Below are positions 21,736-33,717 of a DNA stretch of 64,000 nucleotides, piece after piece. The DNA lies in NCBI RefSeq assembly GCF_029784165.1, contig NC_073694.1, positions 35,507,506 through 35,571,505 on the forward strand, in the 5' to 3' direction. The notes below the pieces were generated by a model. The model saw nothing but the letters and a program-made list of their open reading frames with translations. It did not search any database and had not been told where the DNA came from. The translations under genes were made by a program, and so were the position numbers. The stretch's first letter is position 1. Every line of letters begins with the position of its first letter. Source of the stretch: Wyeomyia smithii (taxonomy: Eukaryota > Arthropoda > Insecta > Diptera > Culicidae).

Positions 21736-21839
21736 CGCTAAAATTAGCGAGAAAACACTTGATATTTGCGTTGTGTTCTCGGATTCTTAAAAATGACTGG
21801 TGTGACTGATGCGCCAAACCGTTGTTTTTCTAATTACAC

Positions 21840-22733
21840 TATGCTACATGATTATGGTAGATTTTGGTACACTCCTCAACATTCTTGAAATTTACATTAA
21901 ACCTATTTCTTTTTCTAGTTTGCGTTTTTGTGTTTTTTTCCTTTGTCCTCGCTGTTCCATGTTTATATCTGGTTTTATGTGTTTTGATCTCAAATAGTTT
22001 ACTTTTTTCTTCTTTTGAGTTTCCTTTGCATTTTTTTCTCTATTCTTGTTTGACTCGCTAATATTTTACATAACCTATTTTTTTATATTCTATTCTCTCC
22101 TGTCCAGGGACCATAACCTTCAAGTTTATTGTTCCTCTCTCCACAGTGTTATTATATTTTATTTTTTACTTTCACCTGGTTTTTTTTTTTTAATTCTCAG
22201 GCTTGACAATCATCTATACTTTAACGGTAAAACCTGCTTCTTCAGTTTTTATATTTTATTTTAGTGTTCTATTTTCTGATAATTACTGTCTTACTCCAGT
22301 TTTCGTTAAAATTGTATTCGTTTTTTTTTTTGTCAGTAAATTGGTATTAATTTTAGATTTTTTACTGACTCACTCTTATTTTTTGGTTTTTAAGATTTTC
22401 TATTTGTATGTTTGATATGAAGTTTTGTTTCACGTAGCCTTGAAAATTTTCGGCTGGTTTCGCTAACGCTCCTTTTGTCTTGATTTTTAAATTTGTTATT
22501 TCCTGTAATCTACTCTACTGAATGTGTTTTTTTTTTCGTTTTACATTTCGTTACTAGTTTGAACCTTTTCTGATCGTTATTAACCTATTGTTTTGTTCTT
22601 TGATTTAATCCTTGTTTGCTCTGCTGGAGTTTTTCTACGTTTTCTTGTTCTCATGTTTTACATTTGGCTTCTAGCATTCTGTACTTATGCTCTCTGTTAT
22701 TTTGTTTATTTTTTCATATTTGCTTATTCTTGG
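21840..22733 (+). repeat. T-rich repeat block 3 (left part)
   Basis: Same family as 19.1-20.2 kb, split from its continuation at 23377 by an inserted solo LTR. Confidence 0.7.
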
Positions 22734-23376
22734 TGTTGTTCGCGTTACGCGGCCTTCCCGGGCGAAGGTACGGGTTAACAAGGCTTTGTCACCTAACGAC
22801 AGTTAAATACGCGAGCGGAATCGATAATCAAGGTGGACCAAGACTCCTATTAGCAACGACTACTTGGCCTTTCCCGTTTCCTGCTAGTTGCCTTACTACA
22901 GCGAAGGCCTATGCGTCTGGAAGGGGGAAATAGGATACGTTCTAAAGGATTTTCTGTATACCATTAAGGATCACTCTGGCCTGTTAAGTCTTCTAGCTAG
23001 TGTCCTCGCTAATGTGGAGGTCTATGCGTCTTGAAGAGAAATCAAAGAGTAATCACTTAGTAATATAGAAAGGTTCGGTCCGTCCAATGAAACAACCAAA
23101 TTCAGACTAACCATAAACTTCGATTTTATTCAATCAAAATTTCCTTATATACTAATTTTACGCTTACAACTCAATATTTACAAGTCAATTTATGATACAG
23201 TCTGACCCAACGTTATTACTATTTTGTTGCCAATCGTTCTACCTGTGAGTGCATGGCTACTACATGCTACCTGCGGGAGCATTCAATTGAAATTTGATCT
23301 TCTGTTTATTTACGTTTTGAGTTTATTGGCGCTGCTCGCGTGGGTTATGGAATTTAATTTTATCGCGGCAGTAACA
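22734..23376. mobile_element. Solo LTR
   Basis: A 643-bp TG...CA block (tgttgttcg...cagtaaca) sits inside the T-rich repeat and is flanked by a 5-bp duplication cttgg (22729-22733 and 23377-23381). The paralogous T-rich copy at about 19999-20010 reads straight through the same point with a single cttgg, acting as an empty site. No gag or pol is present. Composition is markedly less T-rich than both flanks. Orientation and superfamily (Gypsy or BEL) are undetermined. Confidence 0.78.
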
Positions 23377-23381
23377 CTTGG

Positions 23382-24095
23382 GTTCCATTGTTTCGTCAAT
23401 AGTTTTGCTTTCCTCACTACGTTTCGGTAATTCTGACCATCGCTTTTTTCATTCTGCTTTTTTCTTTGCATTTTCTTTTTTTTTTGCTAGGTTAGTTATT
23501 GATTTTCCTTCTTTTTCATACTCTTGTATTTCTTTTTTTATTTTCATATGTCAATTTTTTTGGTATGATGTTTCAGTAATACTATTCCTCTGTTATCTGT
23601 GTTGGTTCTCTTATTTTCTGTTTTCTTTCTTTTAGATGTTCTGCTTTCATTGTTTTATAGCATTTTGCTTATTTTTTCAATTTTCTTGAAATTGTTTTGC
23701 TACCCGAGTGCCTATTCAATTGTTTACACTTCAACTTTCATTTTAAATTTTTTTTTTAGATTTTTGCTCCCGTGTTAATTTCCGGTTGTTTTTTTATTAT
23801 TTTGTCTGTTTTCTATTAAATTAGCTTTTGTTATTTGTTCTTTTTTCTTTTTGTTTTTCTCACTTTCGATCTCAAATACCTAAATTTCATTTCTTTTGTC
23901 TTTTGCTAAATTATCTCTTTTCTTTTTTATTTCGCTGGTATCTGAGTTGCCTTCTTCCTGCTACTATTTCTTATGTTCATCTGTTTAGCTACTGTTTCTT
24001 ATGTTTATCTATTTTGTCGTTTTTTAAATTTTGTAGCTTTATTTTAGTTACGATGTTTATGTTGCTGTTTTTGCTATTTCGCTCTGAAACTTTAT
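23382..24095 (+). repeat. T-rich repeat block 3 (right part)
   Basis: Continuation of the T-rich unit. About 23605-23825 aligns with 24685-24910 (ttctgttttc..., cccgagtgcctatt/cccgaatgtctatt, ttttagattt.tgct). Contains only F/L-rich spurious frames. Confidence 0.7.
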
Positions 24096-24098
24096 ATG

Positions 24099-24202
24099 TA
24101 CACTAAAGTCGCTTTTTATGCGGGGGACACGTGCCGCGTAAAAAAACCGCGTGAATTCCGGAATCCGCGTAATAAAGCCGCGTAAAAAGCGACCTTAGTG
24201 TA
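24099..24202. mobile_element. 104-bp MITE with 25-bp inverted repeats
   Basis: tacactaaagtcgcttttta (24099 onward) and its near-perfect reverse complement ending at 24202 differ at 2 of 25 positions. The element is flanked by, or ends in, TA, consistent with Tc1/mariner-type mobilisation. The interior is ccgcgt-rich. Confidence 0.82.
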
Positions 24203-24279
24203 TCTGGTATCCTATGGATTTTTATTATGTTTAATTATCTATATTTTATGCGGTTTGTAAAAACTACAGATCATTTCAA

Positions 24280-25145
24280 TGTGTATATTCTAGTCTCCAG
24301 TATCGTGTTCATCCCTTCTCCCAACTTCTCGTTTCACTCTTCACAGTTTTTTTATATATTTTGTTTCTGATATCCACCTTTTTTCTAATTTTGCGTTTTT
24401 GGAACCTTCTCTATTTCTATGGTTGTACTACTTTTCCAGTTTTTGTATATTACTACTTTTTATGTATTTTTTTTTATTTTTTGGAAGCCCTCTTATTTTT
24501 GATCTGTCTTTTGTTTTCAAAGTTGTGGTGCCCTGCAGCTTCCCTGTATTTATTTATTCCATGCTTTGTTAATTTTTAACTTCTGTTCTTTTGTCTATAT
24601 TTTTGAGGCTTTCAGCCGGCGGCTGGTTCACCTCAATATACTCTGCACTGCAGATTTTTGGTTGATATTTCTTTTTTTTTGTCGGTTCTCCTATTTTCTG
24701 TTTTCATTTCTCGTTGTTTTGGTTTGCCTTGTTTTATTGTGTTCTAATTTTTTTATTTTCTCAGATTTGCTTTACTGCCCGAATGTCTATTTTTTGCCCT
24801 TCTGTTTTCATTATAACTTTCTACGTTGATTTTTATTCTAATAATTTTTCATTTTGTTTAGATTTCTGCTTTCGTGCTCATTTCCCGGTTTTTTTACTGT
24901 TTTGTCTGTTATAAATGTTCTGTTCTTTTGTATGTCTTATACTAATTAATCTCTTTTGTTCTTCATTTGGTGAATATGTTACTTGAAATTTGTGTTTATT
25001 TTTTGCTACTCTCTTTTTTGTTTTGTTTTTTTTCTATTCCTGTGTTTTGCTCTACTTTTGCTGATTTTGGTTTTTGTATATTTTGTTTTTGATTTTCACT
25101 TGTTTTCTAATTTTTCGTCTCTGGGACCATATCTGTTTTTTTCTA
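24280..25145 (+). repeat. T-rich repeat block 4
   Basis: Third alignable copy of the T-rich family (see 24685-24910 versus 23605-23825). Ends abruptly where aggcatgcaagtt begins near 25150. Confidence 0.65.
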
Positions 25146-28100
25146 TAGTTAGGCATGCAAGTTATAATCGGGATGCAAATGCGAAGCCGAATGCGGAGTC
25201 CGTATGTGAGATGCTAATGTGAGGTCTGAATGTGGAGTCTGAAAGTCTCGCCACAACAACAATGGCTAGAATAAAAAAAAGACATTAGCAAACTACACGC
25301 TCTATGTCGTGATAACGTTCACCACAGACACAGATACAGCTTTTCCCGAGCCCCATACGACGGAAATACGTCTCAAACCTATAGTGATTGGACCTAATCC
25401 CACCTTTACAGTTCTATTTTGGTTCAAAAATTTGCCGGCTATTGATTGTATTCTGACATACGAATGCGAAAATTTTATTGAACGGAATTCAATGAATTTA
25501 TAAATTTTTCATGTACGTTGCTGCCATAGAGAACCAAAGAGAAACAGAAACTTTCTCGTCTTTCACGTATTTATTTCAAATTATGTTGAGGCACCTTTTC
25601 ATAAAAACAACTCGAAATTATACCGATAACACCAGCATCATAGATCTTACGAGAAAACCGTTTGGCAGTACCCAGTTCCGGGATTGAGCAGAGAAATATT
25701 TGATTCCCTCACGGCGACACCTGCTCGTATATCATCGAGCCGAGCTTAATTCAGTTCTCGTTCGATCCGGACTCAGCCTGGCTGTAGGTGTAGGTCAAAT
25801 CAAGTGGGTGGATCTAAAGAGACACCGTCCGGTTTGACTGGTGGTTTGTGCGGTTCACCCGCGTCGGGACGGACCAGAATGACTACGTATCTCACGTACG
25901 ACACTGGAGGACGTCACGTGTGTCACGAAGCGAAGTATGTGAGTGTAACCAAAAAAAAACGAAAGATAAAGGTAATAAATTTTCCCTCCCAAGTACTTTC
26001 ACGGAAAGTTTTTTTTTTTTGCCTATCTGGTATACCCTGGCATAAGATCTCAAGTCTTGTCAAGGGAAGCCAGCTACTATTCTCTTAGCTTTTTTTTTTG
26101 TAATTTCGGTCGGTAAACCCCATGATCGTGACTGAAAGTGCATTTTCCTTTCTATTGCACCCGCTAATACGGCAAAGTATCCCGCCGCGCATCAGATGCA
26201 CTTTTTCCCATTTATCCGGCTGGCATTAGCAGTCCGCCAGCGATCCGGCAGAAAGGATTAAATTCTTTCTTCACCTTTTGCTGCCGTTGACATGTTGAAA
26301 TAATGTACTTCTTTCCGAGAACGATTTTTTTTGCACTTTGAATGCACTTCTGCTTTTTACTTCGTTGCACTGCACTGCGAATACAAGTGATCTGATTTTG
26401 AGTCATCCCATTGTTGCAGCGGTCGACAGGTTTCGAGATGAAAAAAACTGAACAGAAATGCACCTTCTTTTGATGTACCTTGAAAGGTGATGTCACTGCA
26501 TTCTCTTTGCCTGTTCCACATTCTGTTTATACATTCTCTAGTTAATGAATGAGTTTTTTTAGGACAACCAAGTCTATTCGGTATGTAAACTAAAAGTACG
26601 GAAAACATTGTTGCAGCACCTGCTGCTACTCAAAAACTAGTCAGTTTAAATCAAATCGTGCCACATCTCAATCGTTTCGAATCGGCATCGTCACATGTGA
26701 CCTTTTGATACTCACCTCTTTATTATTCTATTATCGCTACTGCCGGGAATTGTTAACAATCCGGCATTCGGGGCACGTTTCAGCTTTCTCACCCACTAGC
26801 AGCTGTTCCCGGAAGAATCAGGTACCTTATTTTTCACTCAAATCGTCGAACCAGAGAACATTTCCTCCCCACCTCTTCGAATTGTTGGTGAAATCCGGTG
26901 TCAAACGGTGCAAATTGCGCCCCTTGAAGTCAGTGAAACACTACTAAAAGTCTTACCCCAATTTACTCTTTAAGTGTATCACTTGTGCAGGCTTGGGATG
27001 AGTTGTCAGGAACAATCGGTTCCTACCTCCACTGGAACCCGAATACCGCATAACTCTTCGCACCAACCTGGTGCTGCGCCATCCCAACTGGAAACCGAGA
27101 AGTGTTTATAAATTATGAATTCAAAAATTATTTCCTACCATCTGTGATTTTTCTATTCTTCTTCGGTCGGATTTTCTCCCGTGGCCACGTTGGAAAACGA
27201 CGGATGGTACCGTTTTGTGGTTGTACACTCCAGCGCAGAGAGGAATCATGTTTTGCACTTGTTTTACTTTATGGTTTGCTGATATTGTGTTTCTGTGCCC
27301 CAGCCTGGTCTCATACTGTCAGAACCCAAGGCACAAGATGCGACGTTTGTGTCTGGTTTCTTCGCGTCTCCTCCACAGAACCAGGAACCGGAAAGACAAC
27401 GGGGGAATCATAAATAAAAGGTAGTTCCCTGGCGTGTGTTTGCGCTTTGAATTTAAATGGCTACCTTTGCCGCTCGTGGTGGTGGTGGCCTGCAAGGATG
27501 GTGATAACTTCATTTCTTTTGTTTTGCAGTATTCGGCCGCCACTTCCTGCCGGAGATTGTGGCTGGCTGACCGAATGGAACCCTAGAACGGTGTTGTCCT
27601 GCGGGGGGAATTACGGCCAAATGAACTTCTTTTGTTTTGTGTTGCTCTTATTTATTTCGCTTCGGCTCGGGGTGGGTTTCAGTACTGATGCGCTCGCTGC
27701 CGCGGTAGCAAACCGTTCTCGAACTTTGGAATACACCTTTCGAAAATTGCGTTCAGGGGTGGCACCAATTTATGTATCAGTTTCTATTTTAGTTATACTA
27801 AGCCTCGTTTAAATGTGTGTTCGAAATCTCACAAACAAAAGTAGAAAAGTCAACAATCTTCCGATGATGTGCTTGATTACGAAACAGAGCTCTAACTACT
27901 CGCTAGCTATACTGCAACACAACATTCTTTTAGTTATTTACCTCCATAGTTTACATGAAATGACCGCTGGGTTACGACAGTGGTCACATGCTTGTTACAT
28001 ATTATTAAAATGTTCGAGGTTTGGGGTATACAATTCTACCGAGGCCATGCTTAGTGTGCGTGACCGCTGATAGTTACCAAACAGTTCCGGACTAGCATCA

Positions 28101-28589
28101 AGAGATAGCCTAGGGGTGGTGTGTTTCAGACACTGGGCCGTCGAGTCCTCGCAAAAGCCACATGTACCCGGAGGTACCTCTGACAGAGCGAGTAGAGCTG
28201 CCCCCATCACCAAATGCACTATCCGACCAATTGAGACCGACGCCTGTGTGTGACAAATGTGACCTTTGTACCAAGTACCACGACCACAACTTTAGGCTTG
28301 AACCTGCGCCGAGCTTCCACAGTAAAGTCGCCATGACAACGGCTAAAAACGACGAGATGGTACCCAGTTCAGGAGTCTCCGATCCTATTTCAGGGGTCTC
28401 TGTTCCGTAAAACCCGAGATGCCTTCCAATATATTCCGGATTCATAGCCTAATATTTGTTTCTGACTTACGCTAGTTGGAGCGACATAAGACGCTACGGC
28501 GACTTGCCCTAGCCATGACCTCACTGCTTCAGCATGACCTCCACTCCAGGGAATACCAAATCCCTTCGTACGTGGGGGCATCCAGCGAT
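25146..28589. other. Unassigned sequence, mixed composition
   Basis: 25150-25250 has short near-repeats of an atg.ggagtc motif. 25650-27810 is less AT-rich, with many short overlapping frames and no convincing exon. 28080-28580 may be 5' remains of the LINE that follows, but I cannot confirm it. Confidence 0.4.
27621..27812 (+). CDS. Small ORF with signal-peptide-like N-terminus, unrecognised
   Basis: An ATG at 27621 opens 63 codons beginning MNFFCFVLLLFISLRLGVGF, a plausible secretion signal, followed by a basic segment and a second hydrophobic stretch before the stop. No cysteine pattern, no known domain and a mediocre start context. It may be a chance frame or the first exon of an unseen gene. 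Confidence 0.15.
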   Translation: MNFFCFVLLLFISLRLGVGFSTDALAAAVANRSRTLEYTFRKLRSGVAPIYVSVSILVILSLV

Positions 28590-31085
28590 CTCCGCAGAAG
28601 AAAGCGGAGTCGAATGCATCGAGATCCGGGAGTGGAAGAGAAGCAAACAAGTCCGAACAACTCGATGCGATTATCGAGTTCTTGGCGAACACACAGAACA
28701 TTACCAGTGACCTGAAGCAGAGACTGCACGTGGATCTCGTACCTCAAGTGAAGGTAGCCGAAAAAAGGCTAGGTCCGGGAAGACGCCTGTTTTCATGTAG
28801 GTGCTGACAGACGGCCTGCTCTACGAGACAGGTCGCTAAACGAAGCTCTCGAAACAAACCCGTGGGGCAGCTACTACAGGATCGTAAAGGCCAAAAACAG
28901 AGGCGTATTGACGCCTACAGAGTGATCACCGATGATACTACAGCGTATGATGGTTACTCCGGCGTGGTGGTTCGTGTTACGCCAATCCGCACGGAAAGCA
29001 TTATTATGGCTACTCGCACTCAGAATGTCCAGGGAGAGAAGGGACGTCGCATTTGTGAACTGACTGCCGTTGTCCAGAAGAGATTCGGATTCACTGCTGA
29101 AGCCGTTGAGCTGTACGCTGAGAAGGTTGCTACCCGTGGTCTGTGCGCTATCGCCTAGGCTGAGTCATTTCGTTACAAGCTGATCGGTGGTCTTGCCGTA
29201 CGACGGGCATGCTATGGTGTGCTTCGATTCATCATGGAATCCGGCGCCAAGGGTTGCGAAGTTTTGTTTGGGAAAACTGCGAGGACAACGTGCCAAGTCG
29301 ATGAAATTCGTCGACGGACTGATGATCCATTCCGGTGATCCATGCAACGAGTACGTGGACACCGCCACCCGATACGTTTTGCTGCGTCAGGGTGTGCTGG
29401 GAATCAAGGTCAAAATTATGTTGCCTTGGGATCCAAATGGTAAGATCGGACCAAAGAAGCCGCTGCCGGATAACGTATCTGGGGTGGAGCCTAAAAACGA
29501 AATCATGTACAGCACACCCCGCAGCGAACCGAAGAACAAGCCGACGATGGAAATTGCTGAAGTGGTTGTCGAACCGGTGGTCAGTTAAGCTGTTACTCGT
29601 ATCGATTATGCAATAATCACTAATTGGGGTTAATATATGGAGAAACGTATCACAGAGGGACTTTTTCCACGCCATAAGCTAAATACCTGGTCTCCGGTTG
29701 TCTAGTCTCTCGTCCGACTTTCTGGTATGACAGACCCGTGATGGCTCTCCAACCTGTCGGGCACTCAATTCGTGAGCGACAGTTGTCGTGCTGAGGCTGA
29801 GGAAGAGACAGGGGTTAGGAATGAGGAACTCATCGTGGTTGCTAACTTCTTAAAGGTGAGCAAAACACCGGGACTAGATCGAATATCGAGCCTGGCCATC
29901 AAAACGGTCATAAAAGTGGCTCCAGGGCTGTCCTGGGTAGCAATACAGAAGTGCCCAAATGATTGCCTCTTCCCGTAGAGGTGGAAGCGACAGAACCTGT
30001 CCTATTACCAAAGGTTGAAAAACCGCCATGGGACCCTTTGGTATATAGACCCGTCTGTCAGCTGGACACTGCCGGCAAGGTGTTTGAGAGGAATATCCTC
30101 AACAGACTGGCGAAGAACACAGAGCGTAAAAACTCTTTGCAGTCTGGCGCTTGAGAAAAGTACGTTTAATAACGCCAGCTTGCGCTTAGAAGCATCCCGA
30201 TGTCGTTGTACAATATTGTGGAAAATTACTTCCGGAACTGAGTAACAGTTTGCAACATGAAAAAGGGTCATTAGTGCGTCCCAATCACCGCAGCAGCTCC
30301 GCAAAGTTCTATTCTGGGCCCGGTGACGTGGAGTACCATGATTTGCAGACGACATAACGCTAGCGGTCTACAGCGAGCAGATCGAAGCGGTCGAGTTGAT
30401 GGCTCCGCACTGCATACGCAAGGTCGAGAACTGGATGCACTCCAAGGAACAACAGCAATAGGCAGTGATCAGAATCAGAGACTGCACCATTACCATAAAG
30501 CGGTCTTTGAAACTCTTGGAGATTATGGTTGACGACAAGCTTACGTTTAAAAGCCACGTCAACTATGTCTGTGAGAAGGCCGCAACGGCTGTTGTAGAAC
30601 AATCTCAACTGATGTTAAATATCTCAGCGGTGTACGGTAGCAAGCAGAAACTTCTTGCCAACGTGATTTCGTCCATAGTTTGGTACGGTGGGTCGGTGCG
30701 GTCCAAAGCGCTAAGTACTAACAGTTATCGTGTTGAACTGGAAAGTACCTATAGGCTTTTGTGTCGGAGGCTGTCCAGAGTGTATCGTAGTGTTATACGA
30801 CGCAATCAATGTGTTGTCCAGCATGATGCCTATCAGCAGCATCATCAAGGAGGATGAAGGGTGCTTCGATCAACGTGAACCAAGGGGCATACAAGTTACC
30901 AGAAGATCATTATTAATGATCAGATGGCTCCGGGAATGGTCCTATTTCGCGAAGAATAGATGGGCGCACCGACTTATCCCGGAGCTATCCGGATGGGTCG
31001 GGAGGCGCTATGGAAAGTAAGTGCATGGATGTGGAGCAGACCATTGAGAATGTGTTCTTCGTATGCGCTCATTTTGTGCCAGTAA
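28590..31085 (+). pseudogene. Decayed R1/LOA-type LINE, internally deleted
   Basis: Fragments in family order with many stops and frame changes. An ORF1 remnant (EQLDAIIEFLANTQN and following, 28657-28770) is joined by a deletion to the ORF2 endonuclease-RT linker (ETNPWGSYYRIVKAKNRG, about 28850-28912). The LINE resumes after the S3 insert with EGLFPRH at about 29655. It then shows the TPG.DRI and YRPVCQLDTAGKVFER RT blocks (29860-30100), and a C-terminal region with RWAHRLIP (about 30965) and a VFFVC zinc-like motif (about 31050). The FADD block is scrambled. It is older than its insert. Confidence 0.8.
28944..29588 (+). pseudogene. RpS3: Processed pseudogene of ribosomal protein S3
   Basis: Intronless copy of the 40S subunit protein S3 (KH-domain uS3 family) covering roughly residues 34 to the C-terminus, and lacking the N-terminal ~33. 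It shows GYSG.VRVTP, GEKGRRI.ELT, LYAEKVATRGLCAIA, GGLAVRRACYGVLRFIM, KSMKFVDGLMIHSGDP and KIGPKKPLPDNV. Damage: a CAG-to-TAG stop at 29156-29158, and a frame change near 29265 after GCEV. After that the frame runs to a natural stop at 29586-29588. The C-terminal tail (after PKNE) diverges from usual S3. It is nested in the R1/LOA LINE, whose sequence resumes about 60 bp downstream. No clear poly(A) remains. Not functional. Confidence 0.93.
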
Positions 31086-31560
31086 ACGGGGCAGACACTA
31101 CTCCGGACCTTCCAACAAAAAATAATGAAAAACCTATTTTTAAGCTACAGATGAGGAAGCTTTTTGTGGAAAATTATGACACAATAATCAAACAATTGAT
31201 TACACCCTCAAGAGAAGTATTGAAAATCGTGAAGGATAGTGCGTGCTTCAAAGGGATTCGAGAATGTCCCCGATACAAACACGTAACACATTATTCGATC
31301 CAAGGTAGCTGATGTCGTGTCAGTTTATCCAGAGAACCATAGTCGTGCATTATTTGCCATAGCCAAGGTTGCGTATTAAATTTTAGGGTGCTTTTTCGCC
31401 GCGTGCCGATAGATCGTAGTACTAAAAGGTTATCGAATAGTGCAATGCTCGTATGTCTGAAGCGTGAGAGCCAATATGAGGCACAATATTCAGTAAATAT
31501 GGTTGGCGAATGGTTGGACACGTGTCACTTAAGATCCTATTGTGGTCATTCACCTCTGTC
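31086..31560. other. Unassigned sequence between two LINEs
   Basis: No motif-bearing frame; may include 3' UTR of the preceding LINE. Confidence 0.4.
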
Positions 31561-31902
31561 CAGCAACTCCTATCCCAACCTCCACGTGGTGCCGACCGAG
31601 ATACGAGTAACTTTGGCGGAGATCGGGTAACCAATCCCCGGTGGAAACTTTGGTCGTATGCTGACTGGGAAGGGGGAACGTACGCGGCTATTTCCTGTTG
31701 TTAGGGGCGGCGTGCAACAGCGTCTGATCCGGAGCGGGCGGCTGAATCATGAAACGTGGTGCCTCGCCAGCTATATCAAAGACGACAGCCCCTTCGCGAG
31801 ACTAGGTATCGCAGCCCTAGTAAGGCAGCATACCGAATATTAAATACTATCAACAATCCAGATATAAATACGGAACGGAATAATCGACATGGACCTAGGC
31901 GA

Positions 31903-32625
31903 ATGAAAGAGGACAACGATTATTGGAAACTCGGTACTTGGAATGTAAGGACTCTACTCGAACCAGCACGAGCAGCTAGAGAGCTGCAAAAGGTGAATGT
32001 GGAGGTTACTGTCATACAAGAGGTGAGGTGGCCTGAAACGGGAAAACGCGAATTCCGGGCAGTAGATCCTATTGCAGGCACATCATTCATGTACCACATC
32101 TACTACAGTGGCGGCGTGAAAGCAAAAAGAGGAGTCGGTTTCAGGAAACAGATGAAGCGTGTCATAAGATGGAGGCCGATCAGTGACCGTATATGCGTGA
32201 TGAGAATTAAGGGCAAATTTTACAACCACAGCCTGATAAATGTGTACGCACCGACCAACGATAAACCCGATTAAGAGAAGGAGGAGTTCTATGAGCTCCT
32301 GGAAAAAACGTATAATGAGTGCCCAGGACACGACATCAAAATCTTAATCGGGGATGCAAACGCGCAGGTCGGGCAGGAGAACTTCTTCCGCCCCGTGATT
32401 GGTAGAGAAAACCTTCACTCTACTACGAACGACAACGGCCTGAGGCTTGTCAATTTTGCTGCAGCCAAAGGTATGGCTGTCTATAGCACTTATTTTGCAC
32501 GCCGGAATATATGTAACCACACCTGGAGACACCCAAATGGAGAGGCCTGCTCCCAGATCTACAAGAAGATAAATGGAATCAGGAACCGGAACGTGTCAGC
32601 CCCTGTCATGTGCAACGATAGGTAG
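31903..32625 (+). pseudogene. RTE endonuclease fragment
   Basis: The frame starts at an ATG (31903). It shows LGTWNVRTL, QEVRWPE, NVYAPTND, ILIGDANAQVG and TWRHPNG, the APE-type endonuclease motifs of non-LTR retrotransposons. A TAA at 32272-32274 interrupts the frame, which then continues in phase to a stop at 32623-32625. The end of the endonuclease is missing: TWRHPNGEACSQ is followed at once by linker sequence (KINGIRN...). Further linker and RT pieces, in shifted frames, are visible at 32625-33115 (KAVDPPSMDEVKKAV-like, FRGGRSTTDQ-like). Confidence 0.8.
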
Positions 32626-33116
32626 AGGAACCTGATTACCGATAGAACGGAAGTGGCCAGGCGTTGGAAGGAACACTTTAGTGTGCTGTTGAATGTAAGA
32701 AAACAGCTAAGTCGAAAGGAGCAGGATGGTGATTGAGGATGATGGCAAAGCTGTGGACCCACCATCCATGGACGAGGTTAAGAAAGCAGTGAAATAGTTG
32801 AAGAACTGCAAGGCAGCTGGGAAGAACGGCATTACAGCCGAACTTTTTAAAGTCAGGAGCGAACAGCTATATCGTGCTTTACACCGGATCATGCTGAGAG
32901 TGTGGTCCGATGAAGAATTGGTTGGAGGGTCTCATATGTCCAATCTATGAAAAAGACTACCGCCTGGACTGTAGCAATTAACAGGGCATAACCCTTCTCA
33001 ACACCGTTTACAAAATTCTCTCCCGTATTCTGTTCCATAGACTGAGGCCGTTTTCGGAGAGCTTTGTTTGCGATTACCAAGGTGGTTTTCGAGGGGGACG
33101 CTCCACTACGGACCAA

Positions 33117-33717
33117 ATGTTTACCCTGCGTCAGATCCTCGATAAATTTCGAGGCTCTACATCATGCGTCAGGATAGCCGATGAGACATCGGACTCCTTC
33201 GTGACGAAGCACGGAGACCGGCTAACAAACTTATTGTTCAACATCGCATTGGAAGGTGCTATACGGAGGGCCGACGTGCAAAGAAGCGGCATCATCATGA
33301 CGAAGTCTCACATGCTTCTCGGTTTTGCGGACGATATCGACATCATTGGTATCAACCGTAGAGCTGTGGAAGAGGCCTTCGGACCTCTCAGGAGGGAAGC
33401 TGCGAGAGTAGGGCTCATCATTAACTCTGCCAAAACGAAATACATGGTGGCTGGTGGAGAGTGTGGTAGTCCAACGGATGTTGCTGAGGTGATGTTAGAT
33501 GGGGAAACTTTTGAAGTAGTCGACGAATTTATTTACCTGGATACACTATTGACATGTGACAACGAGGTTAGTGGTGAAATAAAAAGGCGGATAGCAGCTG
33601 CAAACAGGGCCTTCTACGGATTGCGTAACCAGCTGAGGTCCCGTAGTCTGCAGACCCGTACTAAACTACAGATTGTCTTTACACGCTTACTACTGCTCTA
33701 CTGTACCGAGCCTCGTT
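33117..33717 (+). pseudogene. RTE reverse transcriptase fragment
   Basis: The frame carries FTLRQILDKF, then by a deletion jumps to SCVRIADETSDSF. It continues with LLFNIALEGAIRR, the active site GFADDIDIIG (about 33325), and a C-terminal EVKRRIAAANRAFYGLR-like block (about 33590). About 90 residues of the RT palm are missing at about 33150. The codon at 33117 is not ATG. Truncated at about 33717. Confidence 0.85.

Larger units (their letters stand above)
31560..33717 (+). mobile_element. RTE-clade LINE, internally deleted
   Basis: A single-frame apurinic-like endonuclease followed by RT remnants in the RTE arrangement (no ORF1 seen), resembling mosquito JAM1-type elements. Roughly 31560-31900 would be the 5' UTR. 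Deletions remove the end of the endonuclease and the middle of RT. The sequence then passes directly into a tRNA-headed composite repeat at 33718. No poly(A) or target duplication was found. Confidence 0.82.

Noticed and set aside
19204..24914. Many hydrophobic open frames suggesting membrane proteins
   Set aside because: They are F/L/S-rich translations of T-rich repeat DNA, overlap in several frames, and lack conserved motifs.
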